In this document: positions 14,983 through 17,545 of the stretch, one piece after another
Layout: each line of letters begins with the position of its first letter
Numbering within the stretch: the first letter of the stretch is position 1
Assembly: GCA_964624625.1 (NCBI GenBank)
Contig: CAZUXW010000063.1
Span: forward strand, 1 to 17,545
DNA from: PALSA-1180 sp964624625
GTDB taxonomy: Bacteria > Oederibacteriota > Muellerivitia > Muellerivitales > Muellerivitaceae
DNA length: 17,545 nucleotides
Reading direction: 5' to 3'
Position numbers and translations under genes: made by a program
The notes under the pieces: generated by a model
The model's database searches: none
What the model was told of the DNA's origin: nothing
What the model saw: the letters and a program-made list of their open reading frames with translations, nothing else

Positions 14983-15431
14983 TAAATACCATTTGTGGCT
15001 TTTTTCAGGATTCGAAGTCCGAAAAATATTGGGATAATGCCCACCATAATAAAAAAGATATCGGACCCAGGGTATTGATCGGAAACTTGGAGAGACCTTA
15101 CTTCTTTGGGATTGTTTGGGTCATACAAAAAAGTGACAAGCTGCCCCACACTTGGAAGTCGCCTATATGAAAATTGATCAAAAACGAAGTCTGGAAGCTT
15201 TACATCATAAAGCCGAGAATCTCTCGTTAAAAATTGAACCTCTACAAGGCTTTGGATTTTTCTGCCCCCCGCATCTATTGGTTCAATTGAAACAATTTTT
15301 CCAAAACCTTCGACAGCTCTTTGCAAATATTTGAAATTATCATAGAGGTCAAAAGAGAAAAATCCGGATAGGATGAATCCTGCTATTAGCAGAACCCAAC
15401 CGGTTTTGCGGTCTGAAAATGAAATTCGCAT
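14979..15431 (-). CDS. DUF3592-like membrane protein (cassette 1)
   Basis: The 150-aa protein has membrane helices at about residues 11-29 and 125-143, flanking an extracytoplasmic beta-rich domain. That domain contains GKIVSIEPID, VEVQFLTRDSRLYDVKLP and VTFLYDPNNPKEVRSL. This YDPxNPxxx ending and the two-helix layout are those of DUF3592 proteins, which are often variable and of unknown function. AAGGA with an ATG seven bases on gives the start; it lies 34 bases behind repeat B, and its TAA is inside repeat A. Composition is AT-rich compared with the neighbouring ABC transporter gene. Confidence 0.8.
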   Translation of the reverse strand: MRISFSDRKTGWVLLIAGFILSGFFSFDLYDNFKYLQRAVEGFGKIVSIEPIDAGGRKIQSLVEVQFLTRDSRLYDVKLPDFVFDQFSYRRLPSVGQLVTFLYDPNNPKEVRSLQVSDQYPGSDIFFIMVGIIPIFFGLRILKKATNGIY

Positions 15432-15464
15432 TCACATTCCTTATTTAAACAACTTATATATGGT

Positions 15465-15514
15465 TCCCCATTCCGAACGATTTGCGAACCATCAAATTCC
15501 AGGTAATTCGATAA
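15465..15514 (-). repeat. Array repeat B
   Basis: Matches the consensus at 48 of 50 positions, with the shared 17-base core TTGCGAACCATCAAATT. An 80-base non-coding spacer separates it from the stop at 15595. Confidence 0.9.
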
Positions 15515-15594
15515 TAGTGGTCCAACCATATCTAACAAGAGCGAATACTAGGTTTTGAGTTCTATAACATTAACGATACTTCTCGTCGATTCAG

Positions 15595-16137
15595 TTAAAA
15601 GGGGTAATTGGGGTACGGGGAAATCCCTTTTTTCATGTTTTCCGTTGTTTCGTCAAATTCGGCCGAAAAAGCTTTCTCCGAGATTAATCGAATCAGTGCC
15701 CCTTGGTCTTTTTTACTAAATCCGTTAAATAAAGTCCGAAACGGTTGCTCTTTTTCTTTTTCATAAATAAACAAATAAAAATTAAAACGAAGACCGTTGT
15801 TAAAAAAGTTTTGTTTCAATTCCATTTTAACAAATCTTATATTCCTAAAGAAAACCTGATGAGGAGCGGCAAAAATATTGTAGGAACGGAAAAACAAAAT
15901 ATCTTCGTCGCTTACTTGAATAAAACCCCGCAAATGATAAATCCACATATAAAAAATTAAGCCAACGCAAGCGAAAATTATTAAACCATTATTTTTTCCA
16001 TCTCGAAAATAAATATAAACAAACAATGCCACGAAAAAACTGAAAATCAACGGAACGAATATTCTCAAAAACTGAGTCTGACGAATAGTAAACGGAGGTT
16101 TTATTTCGCTTAACTCGGCGGGTTCTATTTTTTTCAT
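15595..16137 (-). CDS. Hypothetical two-helix membrane protein, PH-like (cassette 2)
   Basis: The 180-aa product has two adjacent helices (about residues 25-45 and 50-70) in a short hairpin. A cytoplasmic domain follows with ISVSDEDILFF-like strands (actual: FIQVSDEDILFFRSYNIF), then ELKQNFFNNGLRFNFYLFIY and a C-terminal helix QGALIRLISEKAF. The layout of a helix hairpin plus a beta domain ending in a helix is like bacterial PH-domain membrane proteins; this is a shape argument only. I start at the ATG at 16137, five bases after AAGG, rather than the overlapping GTG two codons upstream. Very AT-rich. It begins 44 bases behind repeat C. Confidence 0.75.
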   Translation of the reverse strand: MKKIEPAELSEIKPPFTIRQTQFLRIFVPLIFSFFVALFVYIYFRDGKNNGLIIFACVGLIFYMWIYHLRGFIQVSDEDILFFRSYNIFAAPHQVFFRNIRFVKMELKQNFFNNGLRFNFYLFIYEKEKEQPFRTLFNGFSKKDQGALIRLISEKAFSAEFDETTENMKKGISPYPNYPF

Positions 16138-16180
16138 TGTCACCTTATTTTCTTGTTGTTTGGCAACTAAACTAAATAGG

Positions 16181-16233
16181 TCCCCATTCCGTGCGATTTG
16201 CGAACCATCAAATTTGAGGTTTTTCGAAGTTAA
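16181..16233 (-). repeat. Array repeat C
   Basis: Consensus outer end with GTGCG in place of GAACG, the intact 17-base core, and a diverged inner end (TTTTCGAAGTTAA). The TAA stop of the 16230-16700 gene is inside it. Confidence 0.88.
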
Positions 16234-16700
16234 AGCTCATCGTCCGGCCCCCACTTGCCTTCAATCATTTCTCTTAGAGCGGTATCATTAACAATGCTAT
16301 GTTTTGGATATAGTTTTTGATCGTTTGATAGATAACCGACTTTCCATTCTTTCTTCCCATCCCAAATCCACCATCCTTCGTCATTCCTTTTTGCTTTCGT
16401 ATTAGGGTTATTTCTAAAGCTGGGAAAAGTTTGCAGATGTTTGGGAATCTCCTCGTGTGCAACCACTTCAAATATTTTTCTGTTTATTACTTGTACCAAA
16501 GGAAAAAACTTTGAAAATCTTATGGGGTTGGCGACAATTTCCTTAAAATCCTTGGGACGTTTTTTATGAAAGCCAGCAAAAACTCTAAGCAAAGGTCCGA
16601 AAACAGGCGGGTCAACATGACGATGTGTGTAAATCGCATATGCGAGACCCTTGTTAGTTGGTATTTCAATAACGTCACCAAACTTAACCCTTTTTCCCAA
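16230..16700 (-). CDS. Small soluble protein, immunity-protein-like (cassette 3)
   Basis: The 156-aa product begins MGKRVKFGDVIEIPTNKGLA and contains YAIYTHRHVDPPVFGPLLRV, an FPLVQVINRKIFEVVAHEEIP segment, the tryptophan-rich WWIWDGKKEWKVG, and an acidic end GKWGPDDEL. This layout (KxGDVIxIPT...WWxWDG...WKVG) recalls a widespread small family that I associate with Imm26-like immunity proteins, but I cannot confirm it. No membrane span or signal peptide. TTG start with GGAGGG six bases upstream; that SD is the junction sequence directly behind repeat D. The stop codon is in repeat C. Confidence 0.78.
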   Translation of the reverse strand: MGKRVKFGDVIEIPTNKGLAYAIYTHRHVDPPVFGPLLRVFAGFHKKRPKDFKEIVANPIRFSKFFPLVQVINRKIFEVVAHEEIPKHLQTFPSFRNNPNTKAKRNDEGWWIWDGKKEWKVGYLSNDQKLYPKHSIVNDTALREMIEGKWGPDDEL

Positions 16701-16709
16701 AATTATCCC

Positions 16710-16760
16710 TCCCCATTCCGAACGAATTGCGAACCATCAAATTCCTTATAAATCGATAAA
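16710..16760 (-). repeat. Array repeat D
   Basis: Matches the consensus at 43 of 50 positions. The outer end and core are intact, and most changes are between the core and the inner end. A 72-base spacer separates it from the stop at 16833. Confidence 0.88.
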
Positions 16761-16832
16761 ATGGATCCCCGTTGTGGAAAACTTCCATGCGCATCAACTT
16801 TGGAGATTTCAGAGCCTTAAAAGTTAGTGCGC

Positions 16833-17138
16833 TTAAAAGTGTCTGTGGATAAAAGCTTCGACTCTCCATGAATATCGAAAGATATAAATCCAAAACAACA
16901 CCATAACCAGGACCAAATAAATGGCGTAAAACACCGAATCCAATGTCTCTCTTTTTTTAAGGGGTTTTCTATAGAGAATCCAGCCCAGTGTTCCACATAT
17001 TGCCATTGTTCCGATACCAATGATTAAACCGAATGTGGTATTAAAATCAAATTTGAAAAAGGCAAAAATGATATCGAAAACACAAAAAGACACAATGGCA
17101 ACGATAAACGCTAAAACGATTCTCACCATTCTATTCAT
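16833..17138 (-). CDS. Small three-helix membrane protein (cassette 4)
   Basis: The 101-aa product begins MNRMVRIVLAFIVAIVSFCV and has hydrophobic segments at about residues 5-28, 34-56 and 70-90. A basic loop, YRKPLKKRETLD, lies between the second and third, with a basic tail WRVEAFIHRHF. This gives a topology with the basic loop in the cytoplasm. AAAAGGA lies about nine bases before the ATG, and the start is 20 bases behind repeat E. AT-rich; no family recognised. Confidence 0.75.
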   Translation of the reverse strand: MNRMVRIVLAFIVAIVSFCVFDIIFAFFKFDFNTTFGLIIGIGTMAICGTLGWILYRKPLKKRETLDSVFYAIYLVLVMVLFWIYIFRYSWRVEAFIHRHF

Positions 17139-17157
17139 TTACGAGTTCCTTTTTGGC

Positions 17158-17207
17158 TCCCCATTCCGAACGATTTGCGAACCATCAAATTTCAGGTAAT
17201 TCGATAA
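17158..17207 (-). repeat. Array repeat E
   Basis: Matches the consensus at 49 of 50 positions. The stop of the 17214-17426 gene lies six bases beyond its inner end. Confidence 0.92.
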
Positions 17208-17213
17208 TTGGGC

Positions 17214-17426
17214 TTATTGATGAAAACGGTTATAACCGCATTTCCCGCAATGATTAACATAAGCACCGTATTTTTCACCGCATTTCGGACAAGAAATTTT
17301 TTCGTTTACTTTTTTCATTACTATAATTACCAATACAAGTATTCCAATAATTAAAGGTAATATTGTCAGGACGTAAAATGAAAGAAATTCATTACCGGTA
17401 GAAAATATGAAAGAAAAATTATCCAT
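17214..17426 (-). CDS. Membrane-anchored zinc-ribbon protein, 70 aa (cassette 5)
   Basis: The N-terminal part is one long hydrophobic helix (about residues 14-37, VLTILPLIIGILVLVIIV). A short lysine-rich turn follows, and then a zinc ribbon with CPKC (46-49) and CGKC (60-63), four cysteines in two CxxC knuckles. The ribbon should face the cytoplasm after the positive KKVNEK segment. GAGG about nine bases before the ATG is an acceptable SD, and the start is 64 bases behind repeat F. Such short helix-plus-ribbon proteins are common but functionally undefined. Confidence 0.78.
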   Translation of the reverse strand: MDNFSFIFSTGNEFLSFYVLTILPLIIGILVLVIIVMKKVNEKISCPKCGEKYGAYVNHCGKCGYNRFHQ

Positions 17427-17490
17427 TAAAGTTTTTCCTCAATAACCTATTGGCTGAGCTTTCCCGAACATAATATCCAAATTTAATAGG

Positions 17491-17540
17491 TCCCCATTCC
17501 GAACGATTTGCGAACCATCAAATTTGAGGTAATCCGTTAA
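17491..17540 (-). repeat. Array repeat F
   Basis: Matches the consensus at 48 of 50 positions. It lies at the right edge, so the array very probably continues beyond the window; too little remains to see the next gene. Confidence 0.92.
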
Positions 17541-17545
17541 ATTCA

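Larger units (their letters stand above)
14906..17545 (-). mobile_element. Integron-like gene cassette array (six direct repeats, five single-gene cassettes)
   Basis: Six ~50-base repeats in one orientation begin at 14906, 15465, 16181, 16710, 17158 and 17491, giving intervals of 559, 716, 529, 448 and 333 bases. Each interval holds exactly one minus-strand gene, and the genes are mutually unrelated. Base composition drops sharply relative to the flanking DNA. This is how chromosomal integron cassettes look. If the analogy holds, the array is read leftward and its oldest end is here; the attachment site and integrase would be to the right of the window. The repeat does not match canonical attC boxes, so the class of element is unproven. 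Confidence 0.65.

Noticed and set aside
15465..15514. The repeats as intrinsic terminators
   Set aside because: On the transcribed strand there is only a short weak stem and no U tract, and the next gene starts directly behind.
15530..15536. ATCTAAC (GTTAGAT on the minus strand) in the spacer between repeat B and cassette 2, a match to the integron core-site consensus
   Set aside because: It occurs only once, is not at the ends of the repeats, and a seven-base degenerate match is expected by chance. It does not make the repeats canonical attC sites.
14906..17540. CRISPR array
   Set aside because: Repeats are ~50 bases and are separated by 300-700 bases that each contain a gene, not by 30-40-base spacers, and no cas genes are present.

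Overview
The window looks like a chromosomal contig from a free-living Gram-negative-type bacterium: it has lipoprotein and Sec signals, a periplasmic-type cupredoxin and a TraB/GumN-family protein. Several starts are TTG or GTG behind strong Shine-Dalgarno (SD) sequences. The mixture of genes does not fix the phylum, and I do not assign one. Most of the window is GC-rich. The last ~2.6 kb (about 14,900 to the end) is strikingly AT-rich: 14 of 60 bases are G or C at 15781-15840, against 39 of 60 at 13261-13320.

Layout. 1-260 is the end of a PII signalling protein gene with a clean terminator. 325-3012 holds a small hypothetical gene, a class I methyltransferase, a lipoprotein plus small membrane protein pair, and a thioredoxin. 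3039-3132 is a long imperfect inverted repeat built of 10-base units. 3249-5087 holds an Old Yellow Enzyme-type reductase, a 55-residue membrane protein converging on it, and a cupredoxin. 5097-7795 is a probable four-gene minus-strand operon (secreted protein, GNAT acetyltransferase, HAD phosphatase, hypothetical). 8193-9573 is a translationally coupled pair: a small membrane protein and a membrane-anchored repeat protein that I read as a seven-bladed beta-propeller. 9801-10439 is a thiopurine-methyltransferase-like gene. 10472-12733 holds a five-helix membrane protein and a secreted TraB/GumN protein with an extra N-terminal domain. 13008-14873 is an ABC exporter half-transporter.

The most interesting part is 14906-17540. 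Six copies of a ~50-base repeat, all in the same orientation, alternate with five small unrelated genes, one gene per interval and all on the minus strand. Start codons follow closely behind one repeat and stop codons fall in or near the next. This is the architecture of an integron cassette array, but the repeat is shorter than classical attC sites and lacks their GTTRRRY/RYYYAAC boxes. It may be a divergent integron, an integrase-less cluster, or a different cassette-forming system. A seventh, partial copy at 12871 raises the possibility that the ABC transporter was also captured. Any recombinase would be expected beyond the right edge. The cassette products are mostly one- to three-helix membrane proteins, plus one soluble immunity-like protein and one membrane-anchored zinc ribbon.
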